Below are positions 25,901 through 36,200 of a DNA stretch of 64,000 bases, one piece after another. The translations under genes and the position numbers were made by a program. The stretch is taken from NCBI GenBank assembly GCA_039029355.1, contig JBCCGI010000026.1, positions 1 through 64,000 on the forward strand, read 5' to 3'. The notes below the pieces were generated by a model. The model had not been told where the DNA came from and made no database searches. It was given only the letters and a program-made list of their open reading frames with translations. This DNA is from JBCCGI01 sp039029355 (GTDB lineage: Bacteria; Planctomycetota; UBA1135; GCA-002686595). The stretch's first letter is position 1. Each line of letters begins with the position of its first letter.

Positions 25901-26076
25901 TGGGCTCCAACGGCGACGTGACGTTCGTGCCGCCGGGCGACGAGAGCTGGAAGGACTCGCTCGCGGAGGTCGATGGGGCGCGCTTCCTCCAGGCGCGCCT
26001 GACCTTCGTGAGCAACGCGGTCACGCTGCTGACTCCGGAGCTCAGCTCCCTTGGCGTGGCTTTTACGTTCGACTGA
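22948..26076 (+). CDS. Giant secreted lipoprotein, subfamily A (A1)
   Basis: 1042 residues. A lipoprotein signal peptide ends in the lipobox LAAC (Cys20), followed by a Ser/Gly tether. A central bacterial Ig-like module (SbsA/Big_5 type) is seen at about 457-482 (RFSEPMDPASVLPFDTFLL). The C-terminal half holds motifs shared with the next gene (GVQTPLSPLGSRMMTVWRH; RLGHSHYLPDE; FSTGGLDQTGILVQKDPDL) and a final beta-sandwich-like region. The upstream paralogue copy order A1-A2 suggests tandem duplication. Function unknown; presumably anchored to the outer membrane and exposed or periplasmic. ATG 22948 has a good ribosome binding site. Confidence 0.85.
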   Translation: MGHKTAGVTALVACAWLAACSGGGSDRPEMIGDPGEELEKPGGGTFFNEQHEGGEASALHLLEAVWGRLVDVHDVDAAGQPSAAPVFRDLVIEEGVQSDGQAYTLETNPASLRTRLVIHRTQGAPDDGAGTFADLLAQARDDLSPILPKGDSPGILPPFSFVARNAALSLRFSDLLRDDAGEAELLAQHVRLKTNYPPTVPYTSYRALFDPNHGGLVATGGGEEFHSTRVILDLTVSEAEAVGGATGAVNTLGLPPSLTTTDQANVSLRLASEAAPSAGVFSVLSNLSGSSLTTDGAGPVDLDSPTVDLVRAMRSGNPEDVNNGFLLDLDRPVLLGGWAATLDAVLDDPAGEAGFEFVAQLTFQTPCRAQPAVGDVLELPGAFLEVTLPGAPPDAGGTVLDLHLRSLAEAPLGASALVGAGLYQRPYESGLLADDLAGCWLSLDPPPGQAPASEVAPGSRVTLRFSEPMDPASVLPFDTFLLSRTDVEPEPDDLVVGEVRHSPDARVFDFLPLLPLAHTFGNAERYYAQLAGDGVRDLAGNTPPALPELIGIELDPSAASELNGGVVLRFRSLDELVAPDAAAGKNDFAGQYLFDAERELIRPRPVVRSSMSADSSNAVPAAMFAFPFGVQTPLSPLGSRMMTVWRHFDLGMSATDPAGYNLDVEGLSWSPLSTGVAADYYEDFEIRLGHSHYLPDEAPGALAKPSSGLTESTFDANYHPDAAAARIVHPRQKGYTVNPSDLYVGASGTFLMPFPLNRDPDPAEHVYFTWRDTGIRERGAPLSNGIDTGVEEVVGLVPAGATGGLAPPLQVPTVGLPLLMEFRCYPSEDGIGQNAFNISLAVIGSNKPNFRVFSTGGLDQTGILVQKDPDLEDTPSGGFNPMAGGVETPAGDNSFYVGQLDVITRVSRVHSVWIDTGFSGTAFLEPVLEPLGELQPQGTELLVAWRGASAIGGDGAADFAFDAAHLDPYGDLRMDAGMPAAPVFLGSNGDVTFVPPGDESWKDSLAEVDGARFLQARLTFVSNAVTLLTPELSSLGVAFTFD

Positions 26077-26084
26077 ACCGTTAG

Positions 26085-26128
26085 GTGCGCTCCCGCGCGC
26101 CCCCCATGGGGGGTGTGCGGAAGCGCAC
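26085..26128 (+). terminator. strong hairpin after lipoprotein A1
   Basis: Outer arms gtgcgct / agcgcac (26085-26091, 26122-26128) enclose an inner stem ccccc/ggggg with G-U pairs around a central catg. There is no T-run, so it is a non-canonical terminator or mRNA end protector. Confidence 0.5.
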
Positions 26129-26617
26129 TGCTCGGGGCTCCGGGGTCGTGATGGGGCCCGGGCTCGCCGAGGCGCCGGGCCGGGTATAAGCACCTATGGC
26201 CAGAGGATTTGAGGCCCCTTCGGCGCCCTCCCAGGGCCCTGTGAGAGTTTGCGGATTCGTCCCTTTTCCGCTCGGCACGGGAGTTGAACCGCCCCAGCCG
26301 TCCAAACCCGGGTGGTCGTTCCCCCGGGGTTCCTGCCAACGCCGCCGGCTCGGGCCGGCGGACGGCCTTGACCGTGGACCTAAAGGGATGAAAGAATCGC
26401 GGAAACCAGGGGCCGGACGGCCTGCTAGGGAGATCAGCGAACCCATTCCCCCGCTCCGGGCGGTGGGACGGGGAAGCCGTCTCGCAGCGTCACCGCGGAC
26501 CCGCGCTTCCGAATCCCCCGATCCAGGCGCCCCCCGGCGCCGCGACCCCGTCCACCCCACCCGCATCCTCTGAAAGTCAGGCTCTGGCGCCTCGCGCAGG
26601 CACCTGAGGAATCCACC
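26129..26617 (+). other. long leader region of lipoprotein A2
   Basis: Nearly 490 bases with no credible ORF. The stretch has several short inverted repeats (ccgccggctcgggccggcgg at about 26342-26361). It could hold a promoter and a structured 5' leader, but no consensus -35/-10 or -24/-12 pair stood out. Confidence 0.4.
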
Positions 26618-29600
26618 ATGGCATCGTCGACCCAAAACGCTCCTTTCTTCCGCTCCGGCGGTCGCCGCCTAGCGGCTCAACTGGTCCCCCTCGCGGCGCT
26701 CGCGTTCGCGGCTGGCTGTAACTCCGGTGGCGGAGGAGACGGCGAGATGTTCGGAGCCGTCGGCGACGAGCTGGTCAAGCCGGACGGCAGCGGCACGTTC
26801 TTCAACGAGAACAACGAAGGGGGCAACGCGTCTTCGCTGAAGATCCTCGACATGTCGTGGGGACGCATCGTCGACATCCACGACATCGACGAGGCCACCG
26901 GTGACGTCGACCCGACGCCGGTGTTCCGCGACTTCGTGATCAACGAGACCATCCAGTCGGATGGCCAGGCCTACCTGCTGGAGACCAACCCGGTCACGCA
27001 GAAGACGCGGCTGGTCGTCCTGCGGGAGAAGAAGGACGACGAGACCGACGAGTTCGTCCCGCTGCTGAAGCTGGCGTCGGACGACCTGTCGCCGGTGCAG
27101 GAGAAGGACGACGACCCCGCGGCGCTGGGGCCGTTCTCGTTCGTGGCGCGCAACGCGGCGCTCGTGGTTCGCTTCAACGACCTGCTCGACGACGATGAGG
27201 ATGCCGTCCTGAGCCTTGCGGACCACGTCAAGGTGCTGACGAACTACCCGCCCACGCAGCCGTACGTGAACAAGCGGATGTTCTTCGACCCGAACTTCGG
27301 TGGGGTGACCGGCGGCGGCGGCTCGTTCCACTCGACGCGCCTCCTGGTCGACCTCACCGTCTCCGAGGCCGAGGCCACCGCGATGGCGGTGCCGACGGGG
27401 CTCAACTCGCTCGGCCTGCCGGCCAGCCTCGTCACCAGCGACAAGGCCAACGTGTCGGTTCGCATCCCGTCGCAGACGTTCCCGTCGGGCGGCCAGTTCA
27501 CGATCCTGACCAACCTCTCGGGCCAAGGCGTCGCCACGTCGGACAACGGCCCGGTGGACTTCGGCTCCGACACGCTCGACGTGGTGCGCGCCATGCGCTC
27601 CGGCAACGCGGTCGATGAGAACAACGGCTTCCTGGTCGACCTGAACCCGCCGGAGCTGCTCTCGGGCTGGCCGATCACCGTCGTGGACGTCACCGACGAC
27701 CCGAACGGAACGCTCGGCATCGACTACCTGGTCGACGTCCAGTTCAACTCGCCCTGCCAGTCGCAGCCGGAGCCCGGCAACATCATCGAGCTGCCCGGCA
27801 TCTTCGCCGAGGTCGCGAACCTCGGTCTGCCGCCGGACTTCTCGGGCCTCGTCAACGACGTCGAGGTGCGCGCCCTGGTCGAGTCGCCGCTCGCGAGCGG
27901 CGCCGAGCTGCTGGGCGGTGGCCTCTTCAAGCGCACGTATGACCCCGGCCTCTTCCCCGCCTCACTGCAGGGCTGCTGGGTGAGCTTCGCGCCGGTTCCC
28001 GGCGTGTTCCCGGCGACCGAGATCGACCCGAGCTCGCAGGTCGTGCTGCGCTTCAGCGAGCCGATGGACCCGGCCACCGTGCGCCCGTTCGACACCTTCC
28101 TCGTCCAGCGCATCGACGTGAACCCGTCGCCGCTCGACATCGTCGTCGGCGAGGTCGTGCCCTCGGGCGACATCAAGGAGTTCACCTACACCCCGATCGT
28201 CCCGTTCGATCACTCGAGCGGCACGCCGGACCAGTACTACATCACGCTGTTGGGTGAGAACGGCATCACCGACCTGGCCGGCAACGCGCCGGTCGCGGTT
28301 CCGGGCCAGATCCCGTTCACGATCGATCCGGTCGCTCCGACCGAGCGCAACGGCGGCATCGTCATGCGCTTCAACAGCCTCGACGAGGTGACGCACCCGG
28401 ACGTGAACCCCGACGGCGCCGAAGACGTGCGCGGTCAGTTCCTGTTCGACGCCGACCGCGGCGTCCTCAAGCCGCGCCCGGTCATCCGCTCGACGGCCAT
28501 CGCCGACCGCACCCAGGCCGTGCCCGGGATCATGATCCCGTTCACGCTCGGCGTGCAGACGCCGCTGTCGCCGCTCGGCAGCAAGATGATGACGGTCTGG
28601 CGCTACTGCGACGTCGGCTTCTCGTCCCAGGACGAGTCGAACTACAACCTCGACATCGAGGGCCTCAACTGGTCGCCGATCGGCGCGCAGGTGGTCTCCG
28701 ACTTCTATCCGGAGTTCGAGATCCGGCTGTCGCACAGCCACTACCTGCCCGACGAGCACCTGGACATGACCTCGCTGCTGCCGACCAAGCCGTCCTCCGG
28801 TCTGGCGGACAACTCCTACGCGGCCAACGTGCTGGAGGATCCGCTTAGCCCGCAGAGGATCGTGCACCCGCGCGGCCTCGGCTACGTCGTCAACCCGGTC
28901 GAGCTGTTCCTCTCGCCGACGGGCACCTTCATGATGCCCTTCCCGCTGAACCGCGCCTTCGCGGATCCGGCGGACCACGAGTACTACACCTGGCGCGACA
29001 CCGCGATCCTGGCCGAGGCCGGTCCCAGCAACAACGGCATCGACCTCGCGATCATGGAGGACGTCGGCCTGATCCCGGCGGACAGCACCGGCGACATCGC
29101 CCAGACGAACCAGGTCCCGTCGATGGGCCTGCCGCTCCTGATGGAGTTCCGCTGCTACCCGGCGGAAGAGGGCGTTGGCCTCAACTCGTTCGACATCTCG
29201 CTGGCGCTCAACACCTCGCGCCTGCCGGCCTTCCGCGTCTTCTCGACCGGCGGCCTCAACGAGTCCGGCATCCTGGTCAGCAAGGACCCCGACCTCGAAG
29301 ACACCCCGAGCGGCGGGTTCAACCCGAACTCGACGCCTCCGGGCAAGAAGACGCCCTCCGACGACCCGTCGTGGTACGTGGGGCAGATGGACGTGATCTC
29401 GCGCATCAGCCGCATCCACACCATCTGGCTGGACACCGAGCAGTCGGGCAACGTCACCGACTTCCTGGATCCGGTCGTCGAGCCCACCTCGGCCGAGCAG
29501 CCGAGCGGCACCGAGCTGGTCTTCGCCTTCCGCGGCGCGACCACGATCAGCGGCGAGTCCGCGACCGCGGGCAAGGGCTACGCCTTCAACGCGGCCAACA

Positions 29601-29833
29601 TCGATCCCTACGGCGACGTCCGTGACTTCGACCTGGGCCTCGGGGCCAACGAGTTCCTCGGCTCGCTCAGCTCGAGCGACATCACCTATCTCGGTGACAA
29701 CACCTGGACCGACGACATGGACAATCTGGACACGGCCCGCTACTTCCAGATTCGCGTGACGTTCGTCGGCAACACGACGACGCTCCTCAACCCGGAGCTG
29801 TCGGCGATCGGCGTCGCTTGGCTCATCAACTAG
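26618..29833 (+). CDS. Giant secreted lipoprotein, subfamily A (A2)
   Basis: 1071 residues, a paralogue of the preceding gene over its whole length. The signal peptide has a Cys at 34 (lipobox AAGC). Shared motifs include GTFFNENNEGGNASSLK, FRDFVINETIQSDGQAYLLETNP, an Ig-like segment at about 471-497 (RFSEPMDPATVRPFDTFLV), QTPLSPLGSKMMTVWRY and FSTGGLNESGILVSKDPDL. No enzymatic motif is visible. The downstream B1 gene begins 26 bases later, so A2 and B1 are probably cotranscribed. Confidence 0.85.
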   Translation: MASSTQNAPFFRSGGRRLAAQLVPLAALAFAAGCNSGGGGDGEMFGAVGDELVKPDGSGTFFNENNEGGNASSLKILDMSWGRIVDIHDIDEATGDVDPTPVFRDFVINETIQSDGQAYLLETNPVTQKTRLVVLREKKDDETDEFVPLLKLASDDLSPVQEKDDDPAALGPFSFVARNAALVVRFNDLLDDDEDAVLSLADHVKVLTNYPPTQPYVNKRMFFDPNFGGVTGGGGSFHSTRLLVDLTVSEAEATAMAVPTGLNSLGLPASLVTSDKANVSVRIPSQTFPSGGQFTILTNLSGQGVATSDNGPVDFGSDTLDVVRAMRSGNAVDENNGFLVDLNPPELLSGWPITVVDVTDDPNGTLGIDYLVDVQFNSPCQSQPEPGNIIELPGIFAEVANLGLPPDFSGLVNDVEVRALVESPLASGAELLGGGLFKRTYDPGLFPASLQGCWVSFAPVPGVFPATEIDPSSQVVLRFSEPMDPATVRPFDTFLVQRIDVNPSPLDIVVGEVVPSGDIKEFTYTPIVPFDHSSGTPDQYYITLLGENGITDLAGNAPVAVPGQIPFTIDPVAPTERNGGIVMRFNSLDEVTHPDVNPDGAEDVRGQFLFDADRGVLKPRPVIRSTAIADRTQAVPGIMIPFTLGVQTPLSPLGSKMMTVWRYCDVGFSSQDESNYNLDIEGLNWSPIGAQVVSDFYPEFEIRLSHSHYLPDEHLDMTSLLPTKPSSGLADNSYAANVLEDPLSPQRIVHPRGLGYVVNPVELFLSPTGTFMMPFPLNRAFADPADHEYYTWRDTAILAEAGPSNNGIDLAIMEDVGLIPADSTGDIAQTNQVPSMGLPLLMEFRCYPAEEGVGLNSFDISLALNTSRLPAFRVFSTGGLNESGILVSKDPDLEDTPSGGFNPNSTPPGKKTPSDDPSWYVGQMDVISRISRIHTIWLDTEQSGNVTDFLDPVVEPTSAEQPSGTELVFAFRGATTISGESATAGKGYAFNAANIDPYGDVRDFDLGLGANEFLGSLSSSDITYLGDNTWTDDMDNLDTARYFQIRVTFVGNTTTLLNPELSAIGVAWLIN

Positions 29834-29859
29834 AGACCCGAGACCTTTCGATTCCCCCC

Positions 29860-32800
29860 ATGTTTGTTCGACCTCGAAAGCAATCCTTCGGGCTCCTCAC
29901 GGCCCTAGCGCTCTTCGGCGGGCTGACCGCCTCGTGCTCTGGTGGTGGAGGCAGCTCCCCCGGCCAGGGCGGGTTCCAGCTGGTCAACATCTCGGTCGCC
30001 CAGGGACAGATCTGGCCGATCAACAAGCGCATCGAGCTGGAGTTCAACGCGGACGTCGACCTGGACTCCGTCATCGCCGGCAGCACGCTGAACCTGAAGT
30101 CGGTCGACGGATCCGGGTCCGCCGCCTTCTATGAAGTCGACTACAGGTTCGACGCGGCGGCGGGCACGGTGGACCGGACCACGCTGGTGATCCAGCCCTT
30201 CTGCCCGGTCCAGGGCGACCTCTCCGACGCGGGGCTGGTTCCCGGCGGCGTGGAGTACGAGCTGTTCGTGCCCGGGCAGACGAGCCTGACGCCGAACACG
30301 ATCACCTCGGTGAACGGGGTGTCGCTGAAGCTGTCGCAGACGCGGGTGTTCTTCACCCCCGACTCGACCGACCCGGCCGCGGTGTTCGACGACACCGAGA
30401 TCGGGCCGCCCTCCTTCGTCCCGGACGGCACGTACGTGCGCCTGGGCGACGGCAGCGAGCTTCCGTTCGTGTTCACCGGCAGCAGCTACGAGCTGCCGGA
30501 CATCCTGCCGCTGAACCTCTACAGCGATGCGGAGAGCACGGTCTCGTTCCTCGTCCAGCTCAACCAATCGGTCGACCCGTCGGACAGCAACCTGAACGAC
30601 AGCCGGGTGCGGATCGAGTTCCTGGACGGCTCCGGCACCTGGCAGCCGTTCCAGACTCTGGTCGAGCTGGAGACCAACTGCCCGCTGGACGCGCCCGGCG
30701 CGATCCTGCGCCTGACGCCCAACGGCATCCTGCCGCAGGACACGAGCCTGCGCGTGACGCTGGCGTCCGGCTTCACGGACCTGGTCGGCGAGACCAACCT
30801 CTCCGACCAGACCGACTTCTTCGCGCCGACGCAGATCATCGACTTCACGAGCCTCGCGCCCGCCGACGGCGGCGCGGACGAGGTCTTCGAGGACTTCATG
30901 CTGTCCGGTGACCAGGTCGGTTCGTTCGAGGACATCGACGCGAACTTCGACACGCCCCCCGCGGACTGGGAGGAGGGCACGCTGACGGCGGCCTTCGACT
31001 TCCAGGGCACGGGCGGCCCCGGCGGCAACTTCGACTGGCACACGCCGCCGATCACGATCAACTTCTCGACCGACTTCACCGAGATCACCGGCGGCCCGGA
31101 CGGCAGCCCGTCGCTCACCATTCCCGTGGTTGGCGGCGTGCTCGACGTCGAGGACCTGTTGATTTCGGCGGGCACGTTCCTGCGCGTCGCGCCGGGCACG
31201 AACCCGCTGACGATCATCGCCACCGGCGACGTGACCATCGAGGGCACGATCGACGTCAGCGGCTTCGACGCCAAGCAGATCGGCACGCTGTTCACCGCGT
31301 GGCTGCCCGAGCCGGGTGCTTCCGGTCCGGCCGGCGGCGCATCGGGCGGCACCAGCAGCTTCCTGACGAGCTCGTCCACGTCCCGCGGCGGCTTCGGCGA
31401 CGGTCCCTTCGGGATCCAGAACGCCGGCGGCAACGGCGGTGAGACCGGCTACGACGGCACCACCGACAAGCAGCGGCGCCGCGGCGCCGGCGGCGGCGGC
31501 GGCCGCTTTGCTCCCGACTTCTCGGCGGAGGAAGGCATGACCGCCGAGATGGGCGGCACCGGCCACCCGCAGGGCAAGGGCGCTGAGTCCGGCGGCGAGC
31601 TTCCCGCGCAGGGCGGTCCCCCCGGCCTGGGCGCGTTCCTCGACGGCGACACGGAGAACGACTTCTGGGGCAAGCGCGGCATCTACGATGGCGACGGCAA
31701 CCTGCAGGAGATCCTCACCGGCGAGCTCGCGAGCCCGTGGGCCGGCTACGGCGGCGGTGCGGGCGGCGACGCCCTCAACAAGGACGCCTTCCCGACCATC
31801 CCCTTCGGTCCGCCGAACACGACGGACAAGAAGGGCTGCGGCGGCGGCGGCGGCGGCGGCCAGCTGCGCATCATCGCGCTCGGCCGGATCATCTTCAAAG
31901 ACGGCGGTCGCATCCTGATCGGCGGCGGCGACGGGGCCACGGGCGAGAACGTCCTCGGCTTCGACCACATCGCTGGTTCGTCGGGCGGCGGCTCCGGCGG
32001 CCACGTGATCCTCGAGTCGGCGACGCAGATCGACTTCACCGACGGCGGCGCCAACCAGGTTCCGCAGGAGTACGTCCAAGCCCGCGGCGGCGAGGGCGGC
32101 ATCCCGAAGATCCCCGAGCCCTGGAGCGGTGGCGGCAACGGCGGCCCCGGCGTCGTGCAGCTGCACGTCCCGAACTCCAACCCGGCGACCGCGATCGGAA
32201 CGTCCGAGACGGACGACATCCGCATCCCGTTCTTCTCGTCGCTCGACGAGCTCACCAAGCCGACCGGTCAGGTCCTGATCCCGTCGTTCGGCGCGCGCTC
32301 GAAGGGGCGTTCGCGCTGGATCCCGATGGGCGAGGCGGCCCAGGTTCCCGGCGGCGGCGTCGACCCCATCTTCTTCTCCTTCGATGGTATCGACTCCGAT
32401 CCGATGAGCCCGACCGCGGGCCAGGTGCTGGTGACCGGCGACGACGTCGATCCGCTCGCGCCGATCCTCGGGCCCGAGACGCTCGGGAGCGCGGCGCCCG
32501 CGGCCTTCGTCGATGCGGACGGCTTCACGCTGGTGCTGTCGTCGGCTTCGATCGACCCGCTGATGACCGACCCGGGCACGCCCTCGGCGGACATCTACCT
32601 CCGCAACCCGTCGCTGCTGAAGAACTTCCTGCTGCGGCTCGTGGGTCCCTCGTCGTCGGCGGAGTTCGACGTGGCGAGCGCGACCTACGCCGACGCCGGT
32701 GAGGTCCTGCGACTGACGGTGGACACCGCGGGGTCGAGCCTCGAGGCGTTCATCACCGCGGCCGGCGGGCCGGCCAGCGTCGACTTCGAGCTGGTGCCGC

Positions 32801-33087
32801 GCTTCTTCCGGACGCAGACCGGGCTCTTCCGCGACACGATCCCGTCGACGGCCTTCGTGAAGGTCCTCTTCCAGGCGACCGGCACCGGCCCCGACGGCCT
32901 GCCCGACACCGAGAACCCCGTGGTGGACTGGACGCCGGACATCGGCGAGTTCAACACGGTTCCGGCCGGCGGCCTCGACTTCTACCGCTTCGAGGTTGAG
33001 TTCAACCTGGACGCGACCGGAGCCGGCCTGACGGTGGACACCGTGCCGGTGTCGCTCAACTTCCTGCGCACGCCCTTCAGCTTCTAG
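29860..33087 (+). CDS. Giant secreted lipoprotein with glycine-rich beta-helix-like core, subfamily B (B1)
   Basis: 1075 residues from ATG 29860. The lipobox is TASC (Cys26) with a CSGGGGSS tether. An Ig-like module (about 53-78, IELEFNADVDLDSVIAGSTL) leads. A second beta region follows, then a segment typical of subfamilies B and C: a strand ladder (LTIIATGDVTIEGTIDVSGF, about 447-468) opening into a glycine-rich region at about 487-770 with runs of up to seven Gly and GSGGGSGGHVILESAT. The C-terminal domain resembles B2. The overall look is a parallel beta-helix with Gly-rich turns, like some adhesins. Function unknown. Confidence 0.83.
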   Translation: MFVRPRKQSFGLLTALALFGGLTASCSGGGGSSPGQGGFQLVNISVAQGQIWPINKRIELEFNADVDLDSVIAGSTLNLKSVDGSGSAAFYEVDYRFDAAAGTVDRTTLVIQPFCPVQGDLSDAGLVPGGVEYELFVPGQTSLTPNTITSVNGVSLKLSQTRVFFTPDSTDPAAVFDDTEIGPPSFVPDGTYVRLGDGSELPFVFTGSSYELPDILPLNLYSDAESTVSFLVQLNQSVDPSDSNLNDSRVRIEFLDGSGTWQPFQTLVELETNCPLDAPGAILRLTPNGILPQDTSLRVTLASGFTDLVGETNLSDQTDFFAPTQIIDFTSLAPADGGADEVFEDFMLSGDQVGSFEDIDANFDTPPADWEEGTLTAAFDFQGTGGPGGNFDWHTPPITINFSTDFTEITGGPDGSPSLTIPVVGGVLDVEDLLISAGTFLRVAPGTNPLTIIATGDVTIEGTIDVSGFDAKQIGTLFTAWLPEPGASGPAGGASGGTSSFLTSSSTSRGGFGDGPFGIQNAGGNGGETGYDGTTDKQRRRGAGGGGGRFAPDFSAEEGMTAEMGGTGHPQGKGAESGGELPAQGGPPGLGAFLDGDTENDFWGKRGIYDGDGNLQEILTGELASPWAGYGGGAGGDALNKDAFPTIPFGPPNTTDKKGCGGGGGGGQLRIIALGRIIFKDGGRILIGGGDGATGENVLGFDHIAGSSGGGSGGHVILESATQIDFTDGGANQVPQEYVQARGGEGGIPKIPEPWSGGGNGGPGVVQLHVPNSNPATAIGTSETDDIRIPFFSSLDELTKPTGQVLIPSFGARSKGRSRWIPMGEAAQVPGGGVDPIFFSFDGIDSDPMSPTAGQVLVTGDDVDPLAPILGPETLGSAAPAAFVDADGFTLVLSSASIDPLMTDPGTPSADIYLRNPSLLKNFLLRLVGPSSSAEFDVASATYADAGEVLRLTVDTAGSSLEAFITAAGGPASVDFELVPRFFRTQTGLFRDTIPSTAFVKVLFQATGTGPDGLPDTENPVVDWTPDIGEFNTVPAGGLDFYRFEVEFNLDATGAGLTVDTVPVSLNFLRTPFSF

Positions 33088-33106
33088 GCGCGAGCGCTTC
33101 CGCACG

Positions 33107-33152
33107 AAGCGGCCGTCCGAACCGAGCGGGTTCGGGCGGCCGCTTTGCTTTT
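33107..33152 (+). terminator. rho-independent terminator after lipoprotein B1
   Basis: The stem agcggccgtccgaacc / gggttcgggcggccgct (about 33108-33123 and 33128-33144, one mismatch) with a 4-base loop is followed by tttgctttt. It ends the A2-B1 transcript. Confidence 0.85.
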
Positions 33153-33227
33153 GGTGACGCTCTCCGCGTGCGTCCCTAGCCGCCTCCGGTGGGGTTTTGA
33201 GCAATGGCCCTCTTGGAGACGGTGCCC

Positions 33228-36200
33228 ATGAGAGACCTGATTTTTCGACGCGGTTGGTTCCTGGCGGCTCCCTTAGGAGTCCTGGCAGGTTGTTCCGGAG
33301 GCGGCGGGAGCTCCCCGCCGCAGGGCGGGTTTCAGCTCCTCTCGATCTCGGTTAGCGAGGGCGAGGTGGTGCCGATCAACACGCCGATCGAGCTGAACTT
33401 CAACGGCGAGGTGGACCTCGACTCGGTCCTGCTCGGCAGCACGATTCAGCTCGTCGCGACGTCCGGAGGCGCGAGCGCCTTCTACTCGGTCGGCTACGAC
33501 TCGGATCCGCTGAGCGGAACGGTCGACCGCACGACGCTTATCGTGCAGCCCTTCTGCCCGGTGCAGGGAGACCTCTCGGACGCGGGCCTGCAGCCCGGCG
33601 GACTCTCCTATGAGCTGCGCGTTCCCGGTACCAGCAGCGGCGCGCTGCAGACGTTGACCTCGGACCTCGGTGCGCCGCTCGAGCTCACGCAGACGCGCGG
33701 CTTCCTGACGCCGACCTCGGTGGCGCCCGCGGATGTGTTCTCCGATCCGGTGCTCGGGCCGGCGGACTTCCTGCCCGAGCTGAGCTTCGTGCGCCTCGGC
33801 AGCGGCGACGAGCTGTCCTTCGTCGACGCCGGCACGTCCTTCGAGCTGGCCGGCGAGTTGCCGCTGAACCTCTACAGCGACGCGTCGACCGCGGTCGCGT
33901 TCCTCGTGCAGCTCAACCAGCCGGTGGATCCGTCCGAGTCCAACCTCGACGACGCCTTCGTGCGGTTGGAGGCCGAGCTCGCGCCCGGCGGCTGGGAGCC
34001 GGTGCCGACGCGCGTCGAGCTCGAGACCAACTGCCCGCTCGACCTGCCGGGAGCGTTGCTGCGCTTGTCCCCCGAAGGCCTGCTGCCCCAGGGCGTGCGG
34101 GTGCGCGTGGTGCTCGCGCCCGGGTTCCGCGACCTGGCGGGCGAGGTCACGGCCTCGGCACAGATCGACCTGCTCGCGCGCACCGGCACGGTGCTGGTGC
34201 CGGGCCTGGAGCCCGAGGAGCTCGCCGCCGACGAGGTCTACGAGGACTTCCTCGGGACCGAGCTGTTCGACGCCGAGGCCGAGTTCGACACCGCCCTCGC
34301 CGAGTGGCAGGGCGGCGCGCTGACCGCCGGCTTCGACTTCGAAGGCACCGGCGGGCCCGGGGGCGACTTCGACTGGCACGTCTCGACCGTGCTGAACTTC
34401 TCGACCGAGACCGACTCGATCACCGGTGGGCCCGACGGCGTGCCGGCCCAGACGATTCCCGTGGTGGGGGGCGTCATCGACGTCGACGACCTCTGGATCC
34501 AGCCCGGCGCCACGCTGCGCGTGCAGGGCTCGGAGGCGCTCACGATCCTGACCCGCGGCGAGCTGCGCATCGATGGCACGCTCGACCTGTCGGGCTTCAA
34601 CGCGAAGAACGTCGGGACGCTCTTCACGCCTAACCAGATCGAGGTCGGCGCCGCGGGCGCGGCCGGCGGCGGCAAGGGCGGCGACGGCAGCCCGAGCGTG
34701 AGCTCCTCTTCGCCCAAGGGCGGCGACGCCGAGGCCGCCTTCGGGCAGCTCGGCGCCGGCGGCCGCGGGGGTGAGACCGGCTTCGATGCGGACGCCGTCA
34801 CCGCGCGCGGCGCCGGCGGGGGCGGGGGGCGCTTCGGGCCCGACGCGCCCGAGGGCTTCGCCCTGATCGCCGAGGCCGGCGCCGACGGCAACACCGCCGG
34901 CAAGAGCGGCGTGACCGGCGAGCCGTTCCCGATGGGCGGCCAGCCCGGCGCGGGTCCGTTCCTCGACAGCGATCCCGGCAACGACTTCTTCGGCCGCCGC
35001 GGCGTCTACGACGACGACGGGCAGCTGCTGGAGCTCGTCCCCGGTGAGCTCGCCAACCCCTCGGCGGGCGCCGGCGGCGGCGCGGGCGGCGACTCGGTCG
35101 CCTCGGACACGTTCCCGACCATCCCGTTCGGCCCTCCCTTCATCGACAAGAAGGGCGCCGGCGGCGGCGGGGGCGGCGGTCAGCTGCGCGTGCGCTCGCT
35201 GGGCCGCATCGTGTTCGGGCAGAACGGGCGCATCCTGGCCGAGGGCGGCGAGGGCCGCCAGGGCGAGAGTCTGACCCTGACCACCGTGGTGGGGGGCAGC
35301 TCGGGCGGCGGCTCCGGAGGCCACGTGATCCTCGAGTCGGCGACCGGCATCGACTTCAGCGACGGCGGCGTCAACCTCGCGGCCGAGTTCATCTCGACCC
35401 GTGGCGGCGTCGGCGGGCCGGGCGATGGCGGCGAGCTCCTCAGCGCCGGCGGCCACGGCGGGCCGGGGATCGTCCAGCTGCACGTGCCCCAGCCCAACCC
35501 GCTGGTGGCGCTGGGCACCGACGAGAACGCGTTGATCCGCCTGCCCTCGGACGCCGTCGGGCTGGGCGACGTGACCGCGCCCGCGGCCAACGTGCTGGTG
35601 CCGACCTTCGGCGCGCGCTCCCAGGCGCGCTCGGTGTGGATTCCGCTCGGCGGAGCCTCATACGAGCCCGACGGAGGCTCCGGCGCGGTCAAGTTCCGCT
35701 TCGGAGGCACCGTGGCGGACGACGGCGACCCGGACGCGGGCGAGGTGCTGAGCTCGGGCGGCGTGGTCTCCGAGCTGGACCCGCTGCTCGGGCCCGAAGC
35801 CCTCGGCGCCGCCCCGGCTCCGACGATCGCGAGCGACGGGCGCACGCTCGTGCTAGCGGCGCCCTCGCTGGCGCCGCTCATCGAGGACGAGCCGGGCGGA
35901 GTCCTGACCTCCGACGACCTGTACCTGCGCAACCCGGCGCTCCTGAAGGGCTTCCTGCTGCGCCTGGAGGGCGGTGGCAGCCAGCAGCGCTTCGACGTCG
36001 CGGGCGCGAGCTACGACCCGACGCTCCAGGAGCTGCGCATCACGGTGGACGCGGCCGGGCCCTCGCTGGAGAGCTTCGTCGCCATCCACCCCGGGGCGTC
36101 CTACACGCTCGTCCCGCGCTTCTTCCGCCTGCGGACCGACGGCATCACCGACTCGGTCTCCGAGGGCGCGCTGGTGCGCGTGCTGTTCCAGGCCGCCGGG

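Noticed and set aside
31320..32170. Tandem-repeat or CRISPR-like structure in the glycine-rich parts of B1
   Set aside because: The Gly codons are irregular, the spacing varies and no repeat unit with spacers can be defined. It is simple coding composition.
29905..33204. 1099-codon minus-strand frame opposite lipoprotein B1
   Set aside because: Produced by third-position GC bias; no motif, and the + strand frame has a signal peptide and paralogues.
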